Source: Mageeibacillus sp. UBA5770
GTDB taxonomy: Bacteria; Bacillota_A; Clostridia; Saccharofermentanales; Saccharofermentanaceae
DNA length: 19,825 bases
Assembly: GCA_002418705.1 (NCBI GenBank)
Contig: DIEQ01000019.1
Span: forward strand, 24,535 to 44,359
Direction: 5' to 3'
Shown: piece after piece, positions 1-6,933 of the stretch
How the letters are laid out: each line of letters starts with the position of its first letter
Position numbering within the stretch: position 1 is the stretch's first letter
Translations under genes and position numbers: made by a program
The notes under the pieces: model-generated
The model's database searches: none
What the model saw: the letters and a program-made list of their open reading frames with translations, nothing else
Told to the model about the DNA's origin: nothing

Positions 1-1644
1 ACTGCCGTATTTTCGCCTCGCGCCCAGATCGACCGCAGAAAATACAGCCAGATGATGAAGTCAATCCTGGAAAAAGAGGAGAATCTTTTAATCAGGCAGT
101 CCGAGATCACTGAGCTTCTCTGGGAGACGGATGAAGATGGAAGGCTTTCCATATGCGGTGCCGTGACACGCACAGGAGCTGTTTATGAGTCTTCCGCTGT
201 TGTCGTGTGCTCCGGCACATATATGGAGTCAAGAATCATCATGGGCGAAGTGGTCTATGAGAGCGGGCCTGACGGGCTTTTTCCCTCGCACGGGCTTTCA
301 AAAAGCCTTGCAGATGCCGGGATCCCGGTCCAGCGCTTTAAAACGGGTACACCTGTAAGGCTTAATGCCCGCCATGTTGATTTTTCGAAAATGGAACGTC
401 AGGACGGGGAGACGGATATACCTCCTTTTTCCTTTGAACATGAGATGGCAGGAATGCGGCTGTCCGACAGCCAGCTGCCGTGCTGGACCGTCTGGACAAC
501 GCCGGAGACCCGCAGGATCATTATCGAAAACATGGATCGTTCGCCTCTTTTCAGCGGTGTAATCGAGGGGACCGGCCCGCGTTACTGTCCTTCCATCGAA
601 GACAAATTTGTCAAATTTAAAGACAAGGACAGGCATCAGGCTTTCGTTGAACCCATGGGCGACGATACGTGTGAAATGTATCTTCAGGGTATGAGCACAA
701 GCCTGCCGGAAGAGATTCAGGTGCAGATTGTCCGTTCGATGCCCGGTATGGAAAAGGCGCACATCCAGCGCTCTGCATACGCGATCGAATATGACTGCAT
801 TGATCCGACTTCACTTTTCCCGTCGCTTGAATCCAGATATATCTCCGGATTATTTACAGCCGGCCAGATCAACGGGTCATCCGGCTATGAGGAGGCGGCG
901 GCTCAGGGGCTGATCGCGGGAATCAATGCCGCCCGCTATGTCCTTGGCAAATCACCGCTGGTTCTTGACCGCTCCGAAGCATATATCGGAGTCCTGATCG
1001 ATGATCTGGTAACGAAAGGAACTACTGAACCTTACCGAATGATGACATCGAGAGCCGAGTACAGACTCTTCCTGCGTCAGGACAATGCAGACGAGCGCCT
1101 GACCGGATACGGGCATCAGTACGGACTTATATCGGAAGAGAGATACGCCCTTTTTCTAAAGAAAAAGCAGGCGATCGCCATGGAAGAACAGCGCCTTCGC
1201 TCGACTTACCTGCCGCCGTCACCCAAGCTGACCAACCTGCTGACGGACTTGAAAAGCACGCCGCCCAACTCGGGAATATCATTGGCTGAATTACTCAGGC
1301 GTCCTGAAATTCATTACGCGGATCTGGTTTCCATAGACGAAAATCGTACTGATTTGCCCGGGAGCGTGACTTTTGTCGTTGAAGTCAACATCAAATATGA
1401 AGGATATATCAGGCTGGAAAAAGACCGGATTAATAAATTTAAGGCACTGGAGCATCGCTCACTGCCGCAGGATATGAATTACGACGATATCACAGGCCTT
1501 CGCCTGGAGGCACGGCAGAAGCTGGCCCGGTTTCATCCCGTATCAATTGGCCAGGCATCCAGAATTTCCGGCGTCTCTCCCGCTGATATTGCGGTGCTTC
1601 TTGTTTACGTAGACGCACGCAGAAGGAGGGAGGGCAGCTTATGA
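1..1644 (+). CDS. mnmG: MnmG (GidA), tRNA uridine-5-carboxymethylaminomethyl modification enzyme, 5' partial
   Basis: This is the FAD-dependent subunit that, with MnmE, installs the (carboxymethyl)aminomethyl group at C5 of the wobble uridine in certain tRNAs. The reading frame is open from base 1, so the start lies outside the window. 547 residues are visible and the family is about 620-640 long, so roughly 80 N-terminal residues with the dinucleotide-binding loop are missing. Family signatures seen are VFSPRAQIDR at the left edge, FKTGTPVRL, AGQINGSSGYEEAAAQGLIA, and TSRAEYRLFLRQDNADERLT. The C-terminal helical domain that contacts MnmE and tRNA is complete. The TGA stop overlaps the rsmG start (ATGA), which is the usual mnmG-rsmG order near bacterial replication origins. 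The first ATG in the window at 52 is internal and should not be taken as the start. Confidence 0.97.
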   Translation, partial: TAVFSPRAQIDRRKYSQMMKSILEKEENLLIRQSEITELLWETDEDGRLSICGAVTRTGAVYESSAVVVCSGTYMESRIIMGEVVYESGPDGLFPSHGLSKSLADAGIPVQRFKTGTPVRLNARHVDFSKMERQDGETDIPPFSFEHEMAGMRLSDSQLPCWTVWTTPETRRIIIENMDRSPLFSGVIEGTGPRYCPSIEDKFVKFKDKDRHQAFVEPMGDDTCEMYLQGMSTSLPEEIQVQIVRSMPGMEKAHIQRSAYAIEYDCIDPTSLFPSLESRYISGLFTAGQINGSSGYEEAAAQGLIAGINAARYVLGKSPLVLDRSEAYIGVLIDDLVTKGTTEPYRMMTSRAEYRLFLRQDNADERLTGYGHQYGLISEERYALFLKKKQAIAMEEQRLRSTYLPPSPKLTNLLTDLKSTPPNSGISLAELLRRPEIHYADLVSIDENRTDLPGSVTFVVEVNIKYEGYIRLEKDRINKFKALEHRSLPQDMNYDDITGLRLEARQKLARFHPVSIGQASRISGVSPADIAVLLVYVDARRRREGSL

Positions 1645-2687
1645 TGGAAGACAAACGAATCAGTCCGGATTATAAAAAGAAATCCGTCGTTTCTGTAGCA
1701 GCCAAGGCGGAATCAGCAGATAAAGCTGTTATGAAGTCCAAATCTGCCTCCGGTAAAAAAAACGCAGACAAGACTGCGGAGAAATCCAAACCTGCAAAGA
1801 AAACGAGACCTGCCGTAAGACCTGCACCTTCGGAGAAAATCGCACCTTCGGAGAAAATCAAAACCATACAAAAACTCAAGCCTGACGAAAAAAACAAACC
1901 TGCAGACAGCACCGCAGAAAATTCATCTGAAAATACGGCTGCTGAACCTCGCGAAGAGCTTAATCCCATTCTCGAATCCGGGGCAAAGGAAATCAGTGTC
2001 CCTCTTTCCGCGGAGAGTATCCGTGCATTTTCTGAATACGCGCGCCTCCTCAAGGAGTGGAATGAGAAAATGAATCTGACCAACATAACGGATGACAAGG
2101 GCATTGCCATAAGGCATTTCGTCGATTCCCTTACCCTGGTGTCGCACCTTGAGGATGAAACCGTCAGGAAAGGCACCAAGCATCTTTCCCTGATCGATGT
2201 CGGTACGGGAGCCGGTTTTCCGGGGATCCCACTCAAGGTTGCCATGCCTTCCCTCGAGGTTACCCTTCTGGATTCACTTCGCAAAAGAGTAGGGTTTCTT
2301 GATGCAGTCTGCACGGCACTTGATTTGAAAGGCATTACAACTGTCCATTCGCGTGCCGAAGATGCAGGTCTTTCAAAGCAATACCGCGAAAAGTACGACG
2401 TTGCGACGGCACGTGCTGTTGCCTCACTGCCTGTCTTGTGCGAATACTGTCTTCCTTTTGTCAAAATCGGAGGGATTTTCCTTGCCATGAAAGGACATGT
2501 GGAAGAAGAAGCAGAATTAGCCAAAAAGGCAATTGTTATGCTCGGCGGTACCCTCGAGACACTTCATCACTTCACATTGCCGGGCACAGATATGAAGCGC
2601 TCGATCATTGTTATCCGCAAAGTTCGTGCAACCCCGGCGAAGTATCCGCGCCAGGCCGGCAAACCGGAAAAGGAGCCGCTGATATGA
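1641..2687 (+). CDS. rsmG: RsmG (GidB), 16S rRNA guanine-N7 methyltransferase with long basic N-terminal tail
   Basis: RsmG uses S-adenosylmethionine to methylate N7 of a guanine in the 530 loop of 16S rRNA (G527 in E. coli numbering). The catalytic domain covers residues about 110-348. It has RLLKEWNEKMNLTNIT, RHFVDSL, the SAM-binding glycine loop DVGTGAGFPGIPLK (about 186-199), and ATARAVASLPVLCEY. Residues 1 to about 108 are an unusual low-complexity extension rich in Lys, Ala, Pro, Ser and Glu, and probably disordered. They include an exact duplication APSEKI-APSEKI. Known family members are about 205-240 residues; this one is 348. The start at 1641 is supported by an AGGAGGG site at about 1623-1629 and by ATGA overlap with mnmG. 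I see no well-placed internal start that would remove the tail. The stop overlaps the next start in the same ATGA fashion. Confidence 0.95.
   Translation: MMEDKRISPDYKKKSVVSVAAKAESADKAVMKSKSASGKKNADKTAEKSKPAKKTRPAVRPAPSEKIAPSEKIKTIQKLKPDEKNKPADSTAENSSENTAAEPREELNPILESGAKEISVPLSAESIRAFSEYARLLKEWNEKMNLTNITDDKGIAIRHFVDSLTLVSHLEDETVRKGTKHLSLIDVGTGAGFPGIPLKVAMPSLEVTLLDSLRKRVGFLDAVCTALDLKGITTVHSRAEDAGLSKQYREKYDVATARAVASLPVLCEYCLPFVKIGGIFLAMKGHVEEEAELAKKAIVMLGGTLETLHHFTLPGTDMKRSIIVIRKVRATPAKYPRQAGKPEKEPLI
1824..1859 (+). repeat. Exact 18-bp tandem duplication inside rsmG
   Basis: The 18-bp unit GCACCTTCGGAGAAAATC occurs twice in perfect tandem (1824-1841 and 1842-1859). It encodes a repeated APSEKI hexapeptide in the N-terminal tail of RsmG. 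Identity at the DNA level suggests a recent slippage duplication. The unit is a multiple of three, so gain or loss keeps the frame. Confidence 0.95.
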
Positions 2688-3646
2688 CAGCATTAAGTCT
2701 TGCCGTTCAAATGGCCATTCTCATGTTTATCGGTTTTATCGCGCGGAAAAAGCGTATTGTCGAAGAGAAGTTCTCCGCATCACTGGCGTCTTTTATCTTT
2801 AATTTTGTGTTTCCGTGTGTTGTTATCAACGCAATGCAGATCAAGTACGAGCCTTCACAAGTCCTTAATTCCGGTTTGCTGATCGGGGTGAGCCTTTTCA
2901 CCATGGCACTGATGCTAGGTCTCGGACTGCTTGTAAACATGTTTGTGCGCAAGAAGGATGATATGTCACGCATTCTCCTTGTGACGCTTATGTTTACGAA
3001 TTTTACTTATATGGCGTTTCCTATAATGGAGTCGCTTTACGGGGAGAGGGGAAGCTTCTATATTGCGATATATACAATTCCCGTCCGTGTCCTTTTCTAT
3101 GTCGCGACCCCCCTGATTTTTACTGTCGGTAAAAACAGCGCCGTCAGGTTAAGTGCCAGGCAGATTGGAAGAGATGCCCTGAGAGCAATCCTTTCACCGC
3201 CGGTGCTTGCAGTCCCCGTCGGGCTGGTGATCTATTTATTCGGAATTACGCTTCCCGGCCCGATAGATGCGGTTGTTGCATCCCTTGCAAAAGTTGCCAC
3301 ACCGATGGGGATGGTGCTTTGCGGAGTTACCCTCGCTGCCATTCCGCTTTCCAGGATCTGGAAAGAGCAGCGGATTATAATTATTGCCATACTTCGCCTG
3401 ATAGCAGCGCCGGCCATAGCGATAGGCATCCGTTATATTCTTTCCGGATTTGTCCATATCGATCCGCTTGTTGCCAAGGTCTCCATTCTCTACTGTGCCC
3501 TTCCTGCCGCAGCAACAACAACAGTAATGGCGATCAAATCCCAGAGCGATGCAACGCGCGCGGCGCAATGTGTGTTTGTCACTACCATTTTTTCGGTACT
3601 TACCCTTCCTGCCTGGTCGTACCTTTTAGAAATTCTCGTCCGTTAG
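2684..3646 (+). CDS. AEC-family (auxin efflux carrier type) membrane permease
   Basis: A 320-residue, very hydrophobic protein with about ten predicted membrane segments, resembling the AEC transporter family (Mem_trans). That family exports or exchanges small organic anions and includes malate and malonate carriers. Supporting features are the N-terminal helix with FIGFIARKKRIV, the break SFIFNFVFPCVVINAM, the conserved segment LMFTNFTYMAFPIMESLYG in the first half, and ALPAAATTTVMA near the C-terminus. The ATG at 2684 is chosen because it overlaps the rsmG stop (ATGA) and follows AGGAG at 2671-2674 and neighbouring bases. The frame is open further upstream to 2438, but that part lies inside rsmG and lacks membrane-protein character. 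The substrate cannot be read from the sequence. Position as third gene of the mnmG-rsmG run suggests co-expression rather than shared function. Confidence 0.85.
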   Translation: MTALSLAVQMAILMFIGFIARKKRIVEEKFSASLASFIFNFVFPCVVINAMQIKYEPSQVLNSGLLIGVSLFTMALMLGLGLLVNMFVRKKDDMSRILLVTLMFTNFTYMAFPIMESLYGERGSFYIAIYTIPVRVLFYVATPLIFTVGKNSAVRLSARQIGRDALRAILSPPVLAVPVGLVIYLFGITLPGPIDAVVASLAKVATPMGMVLCGVTLAAIPLSRIWKEQRIIIIAILRLIAAPAIAIGIRYILSGFVHIDPLVAKVSILYCALPAAATTTVMAIKSQSDATRAAQCVFVTTIFSVLTLPAWSYLLEILVR

Positions 3647-3670
3647 GCTATCAGCTTTCAAATAGACAGG

Positions 3671-3696
3671 AAAAAAGCGGGGCAGCCCGCTTTTTT
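3671..3696. terminator. Bidirectional intrinsic terminator between convergent genes
   Basis: A perfect 11-bp stem (AAAAAAGCGGG at 3671-3681, CCCGCTTTTTT at 3686-3696) closes a GCAG tetraloop. The A-run and T-run make it functional on both strands. It ends the mnmG-rsmG-permease transcript 25 nt after the permease stop, and the converging sigma/beta-propeller transcript about 52 nt after its stop. Confidence 0.93.
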
Positions 3697-3748
3697 CGTA
3701 TCTTTAATAAAAATTGGCGGATTAGTTAAGCTGAAGAAGCCCGGCGGC

Positions 3749-6058
3749 CTAGTTCTGATAAAGCGACAGGGTACCTGTGAGCTTAAACGTGTCGAGGTTG
3801 TAGGCAAGTACTTCGGTATAGCCGATCAGGTAGATTGTATCGTCGATATAGATTCCCCTGCACATGCCGTAATTCAGAATGGAATCAATGTCTTTGAAGA
3901 GGTATTCATGTGCAAGCTTCCCGTTATCGTCGACATGAAGGAGAAGGTACCCGTTGACATAGTCTGTTCCGTAGTCGCCTGACGGCATATCGAAGCTTAC
4001 CGGAAGTCCGATGAGGCCGCGCTGCTGATTCAGAAGCAGTGCCTTGGGGTTATACTGGACTTCTGAATACCCGTATGACTGCCCATAGACCATGGATGAT
4101 TCGAGCACCGGATCAGTGGGGTCTGTCACATCGAAGACGGCTATTTTAAGACCGGCAGGAATGACGCTGCCGCCGTTTGTGTAGGTTGCATTTCCAATGG
4201 CCAGAACTTTGTTGTCATTGAGCATGTGCAGATAATTGCTGTATCCGGGAATTTTGAGCTTGCCGAGGACTGTCAGATTGGCCGGATCGGATGCGTCAAT
4301 GACAAAAAACGGATCAACCTGCCTGAAAGTGACCAGATAGATACGGTCCCCTGCAAAACGCGCTGAATAGATCTGTTCCCCTGGCGCGAGCCCCGTGAGG
4401 CCTGAGATAAGATCAAGGTTCTCATCAAGCACAAATACGTTGTTGGAGGTATTGGCGGTCCAGCTGCCCGATGTTGTGGCAATCCTGAGATTTCCCTGAT
4501 ATTCGTCCATTGAATATTGATTCAGAAGTGTGCCGTTGACGCTTCCCGAAGCTTTTGCCTCGAGAGTGCCGTCTGTGATGCCAAAAGCCAGGATCTTGGT
4601 CTTATAGACATCGTTCTCTGCCGATGCGGTCATATTGCCGTCAGATTCTGCCGCAAAGAAATCCTGATATGTGCGGTATATTGTTTCGTCCCAGATTGTT
4701 GCCGCAATGTAAAGCGTATCGGTACTTGCATAAACAACCGTTCCCTGGCCGACAACGGCCTGTGTTTTTGCGGCCGTCTCCACATGGCGGCTGTCTACAG
4801 CGGAAACCACCGTGAAAGTATTGGCAAAATCAGGGTTTACAATGTATATGTCAGGTGCGGGAATTGTGACCCAGTTGTCGTCTCCGTCACTTGTCGAGGG
4901 CATGATGTCCTCTGCTTTCATTACTCCGTCGTACCAGAGCCCCTGTGAGGTCACAAGGTACACGGTATCGTCAATCCTTCTTGACGACACATAGCTGCCC
5001 TCCTGGAAAAACGTGCGGATCTCTTTGGGGGCGTACGGATTTGAAACATCGTATGTCTGCAGTTTTGTGTAGGATGACATCGGATACATACCGTAATACT
5101 GATCTGCGGATATTCCGCCTTCCGTAATAACGGGAGGCTCTGCAGGAACGTCAGGGTAGGCAATATCCGGTGATGAATAATAGGCGTAGCTGATTACGGA
5201 AAGCGTATTCGAAGTGCTGTCGTAAAAAAGATCAAGGTAATTTGCATAATCGTTCGTCAGTGAAAAATTATCGCTGATGACAGCAGCTACTTTCATGTTC
5301 TGCGGGTCCCGTACATCAAGGACATACAGGGATGCATTTAAAATGCAGTAGATGAACTCCCCGTCATTTTTGATGATATCGGCTTCGTCGACACCTTCAA
5401 CCTGGACGTTGGTCTGCGAGAAATCAGAAGTACCGGGATTAGAGGCCGTGTCCTTTGCAATTGTTTCTCCGGCGGCCTGAGTCCCGTCCGTCGCTGTATC
5501 GGGAAGCCCGAATTCCGGCATGATCTCACCGCTGAACCCATAACCGTTGTTGGCGTTCGCCCAGCTTTTTTCGAGGATCGTAAGAATCGACTCATAATCG
5601 GCAAAACTGTAAATACCTGCATCATTGAAATCGTTTTTTGTTCCATGGTTTTGTTCCGACGGATCTGTGATTTCGGGATTTGAGCTGTTCACAGGTTCTG
5701 TATCGGTGCCTGCTGATTCTGATGATGAGTCTGAAGTACCGGGAACCAGCCCGTCTGCTTTTTCACCGTCGGAGAAGGCAGGACTCTGTGTTTCCTTTTG
5801 CTGGCCGCCACCGGTAGACAGGCGGTCGGAAAAATCAAAACCTGTCCTCATGGCTATGAAGATACCTGCAGCTGTCAGTACGATCAGCGAGCAGACGGCT
5901 GCTGCCGCTATACGGATGTATCGGTTTCTCCTGGCATACGAAGGAAGCGGCCGGGAAGCCCGGCTGGTTTTTTCTGCTGCTAATTTTCTGGTGCGCGACA
6001 GCAGGTCCTCGTCTGCCTTGATCTGGCTGAGTTCTTTTTTGAAATTATCACGGAACAT
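3749..6058 (-). CDS. Single-pass membrane protein with extracellular beta-propeller (Beta_propel family), putative sigma-factor regulator
   Basis: A 769-residue protein. Residues 1-47 are a charged cytoplasmic segment. About 48-70 form one membrane helix (IRIAAAAVCSLIVLTAAGIF) preceded by basic residues. About 75-145 are a Ser/Thr/Glu/Asp-rich linker, and about 146-769 form the ectodomain. The ectodomain carries TNVQVEGVDEADIIKNDGEF at 216-235, a hallmark of secreted beta-propeller proteins distantly related to WD40 (COG4880/PF09826 as I recall). Repeated blade-like motifs follow, such as LYVLDVRDPQNMKV, LQTYDVSNPYAPKE, FFVIDASDPANLTV and IAVFDVTDPTDPVL. The start overlaps the sigma gene stop by one base (TAATG), so the two are co-translated. 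By position and topology it resembles an anti-sigma factor with an extracellular sensor. However, I see no HxxxCxxC zinc anti-sigma motif in the cytoplasmic part. The anti-sigma role is inference; the ligand is unknown. Confidence 0.88.
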   Translation of the reverse strand: MFRDNFKKELSQIKADEDLLSRTRKLAAEKTSRASRPLPSYARRNRYIRIAAAAVCSLIVLTAAGIFIAMRTGFDFSDRLSTGGGQQKETQSPAFSDGEKADGLVPGTSDSSSESAGTDTEPVNSSNPEITDPSEQNHGTKNDFNDAGIYSFADYESILTILEKSWANANNGYGFSGEIMPEFGLPDTATDGTQAAGETIAKDTASNPGTSDFSQTNVQVEGVDEADIIKNDGEFIYCILNASLYVLDVRDPQNMKVAAVISDNFSLTNDYANYLDLFYDSTSNTLSVISYAYYSSPDIAYPDVPAEPPVITEGGISADQYYGMYPMSSYTKLQTYDVSNPYAPKEIRTFFQEGSYVSSRRIDDTVYLVTSQGLWYDGVMKAEDIMPSTSDGDDNWVTIPAPDIYIVNPDFANTFTVVSAVDSRHVETAAKTQAVVGQGTVVYASTDTLYIAATIWDETIYRTYQDFFAAESDGNMTASAENDVYKTKILAFGITDGTLEAKASGSVNGTLLNQYSMDEYQGNLRIATTSGSWTANTSNNVFVLDENLDLISGLTGLAPGEQIYSARFAGDRIYLVTFRQVDPFFVIDASDPANLTVLGKLKIPGYSNYLHMLNDNKVLAIGNATYTNGGSVIPAGLKIAVFDVTDPTDPVLESSMVYGQSYGYSEVQYNPKALLLNQQRGLIGLPVSFDMPSGDYGTDYVNGYLLLHVDDNGKLAHEYLFKDIDSILNYGMCRGIYIDDTIYLIGYTEVLAYNLDTFKLTGTLSLYQN

Positions 6059-6651
6059 TAGGGCATCTCCTCTCCATCCATAAAGGAAGAAAGCTTTTTT
6101 CTGGCGCGGAATATTCGGCTGCGCACAGTGCTTTCGGTGATTGACAGCTGTTTTGCAATTTCTTCATTACCCATATCGAAATAGAAACGAAGCAGAATGA
6201 CGTCTTTATAACGGGCGGGAAGAGCCTGGACTGCTTTGAGAAGCGGGAACTCATTGTCGAGCCTTGATACAATCGCATCTTCGATTCCATCGCCCCCAGC
6301 GCTTTTCCTGCGGCTTTCAGAACCGTTTTCGGACTGTTTCTTGTCAATCCGATCCTCAAACGAGACCACACGCGTCAGCCAGTAAGACCGCAGATAGTCA
6401 CGGCAAACATTTCTTGCAATGGCTAAAAGCCAAAACCGGACCGGCGTATCACCGCGAAATGATCCCGCCCTGCTGCTGACCTTTACAAATACATCCTGGA
6501 AAGCATCCTCGGCCAGTGAACGTTTTCCAAGGTATACGGAACACACCCTCAGGATGTCATCGGCATACAGTATAAAAAGCTGCTCGATATCCAAAGGCTG
6601 CGGCGTCTCCTGCTGTTTGGGTCCCTGCGCGGTATGATCTGCTGTTTGCAT
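6058..6651 (-). CDS. ECF-type (extracytoplasmic function) RNA polymerase sigma factor
   Basis: A 197-residue sigma-70 family protein lacking regions 1 and 3, as in ECF sigma factors. Region 2 spans about residues 22-82, with YADDILRVCSVYLGKRSLAE, DAFQDVFVKV (core binding) and FWLLAIARNVCRDYLRS (-10 recognition). Region 4 spans about 128-190, with LPARYKDVILLRFYFDMGNEE and the helix-turn-helix ESTVRSRIFRARKKL that reads the -35. A charged linker of about 40 residues (KKQSENGSESRRKSAGGDG) lies between. The ATG at 6651 is preferred because an AGAGGGG site sits about 8 nt upstream. An in-frame GTG at 6702 would add 17 residues but has no clear ribosome binding site. The stop overlaps the beta-propeller gene. 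The regulon is unknown, but a candidate self-regulated promoter lies upstream. Confidence 0.93.
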   Translation of the reverse strand: MQTADHTAQGPKQQETPQPLDIEQLFILYADDILRVCSVYLGKRSLAEDAFQDVFVKVSSRAGSFRGDTPVRFWLLAIARNVCRDYLRSYWLTRVVSFEDRIDKKQSENGSESRRKSAGGDGIEDAIVSRLDNEFPLLKAVQALPARYKDVILLRFYFDMGNEEIAKQLSITESTVRSRIFRARKKLSSFMDGEEMP

Positions 6652-6752
6652 CTTTTCCACCCCTCTACTTATAAGACGATCGAGACAGCCGTTTTGTTGC
6701 ACAATTATGAAGCGAAAACGAAAAAATTTAAAAATATTAATACTTCAGCATA

Positions 6753-6761
6753 AATATAGCA
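6753..6761 (-). promoter_or_regulatory. Candidate housekeeping extended -10 overlapping the ECF-type site
   Basis: TGCTATATT on the minus strand matches an extended -10 (TGN then TATATT, 5 of 6). No good -35 is visible at the usual distance. It would give basal, vegetative-sigma transcription of the sigma/beta-propeller pair and overlaps the -10 of the putative ECF promoter. Confidence 0.4.
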
Positions 6762-6785
6762 GATGTGGGTGCTGAAAAACGTTCC
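6759..6785 (-). promoter_or_regulatory. Candidate ECF-type promoter upstream of the sigma gene
   Basis: Read on the minus strand, GGAAC (6785-6781) is followed by a 17-nt spacer and TCTGC (6763-6759). GGAAC is a typical -35 core for ECF sigma factors, which often transcribe their own genes. It lies about 110-135 nt upstream of the chosen start. This is motif matching only; the true specificity of this factor is unknown. Confidence 0.35.
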
Positions 6786-6854
6786 GGCTCAGGAATTGTT
6801 GTTTTTCGGATATAACACTTAGTGACAATAGAAAAAGAATATATAAGTATTATT

Positions 6855-6876
6855 CGCGTACATGCGCGCGCGTGCA
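6855..6876. other. 22-bp alternating pyrimidine-purine tract (potential Z-DNA) at the gyrA promoter
   Basis: From 6855 to 6876 every base alternates pyrimidine and purine, with a pure CG core (GCGCGCGCG at 6864-6872). Such tracts can flip to left-handed Z-DNA under negative supercoiling. Here it fills about -42 to -21 relative to the predicted gyrA start, just upstream of the extended -10 and where a -35 would lie. Confidence 0.85.
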
Positions 6877-6881
6877 AGGTC

Positions 6882-6890
6882 TGGTATAAT
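6882..6890 (+). promoter_or_regulatory. gyrA promoter, extended -10
   Basis: TGGTATAAT is a perfect extended -10 (TGN plus TATAAT at 6885-6890). No recognisable -35 exists 16-18 bp upstream, where the alternating CG tract lies instead. The predicted start is near 6897, giving a short leader of about 37 nt to the gyrA ATG. Confidence 0.8.
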
Positions 6891-6933
6891 ACTTCTGTAT
6901 GTTTTTCTCACAAGACAAGAGGAGGAAAGAAAA

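Noticed and set aside
1670..2524. 284-codon open frame on the minus strand opposite rsmG
   Set aside because: Its Ser/Phe/Ala-rich composition mirrors the Lys/Ala-rich RsmG tail on the other strand; no start signal or domain is seen.
2438..2683. Upstream extension of the permease frame
   Set aside because: This part lies inside rsmG, has no membrane-protein character, and the ATGA overlap at 2684 with a ribosome binding site explains the start.
5625..6083. 152-codon plus-strand open frame opposite the beta-propeller gene start
   Set aside because: It is the antisense of the linker and membrane helix region and would cross the bases of the sigma/beta-propeller junction.
6652..6702. GTG start adding 17 residues to the sigma factor
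   Set aside because: No ribosome binding site precedes it, while AGAGGGG precedes the ATG at 6651; it remains a minor alternative.
6822..6849. Second gyrA promoter using GTGACA and TAAGTA
   Set aside because: The -10 match is poor and the spacing is 16 bp; the extended -10 at 6882-6890 is far stronger.
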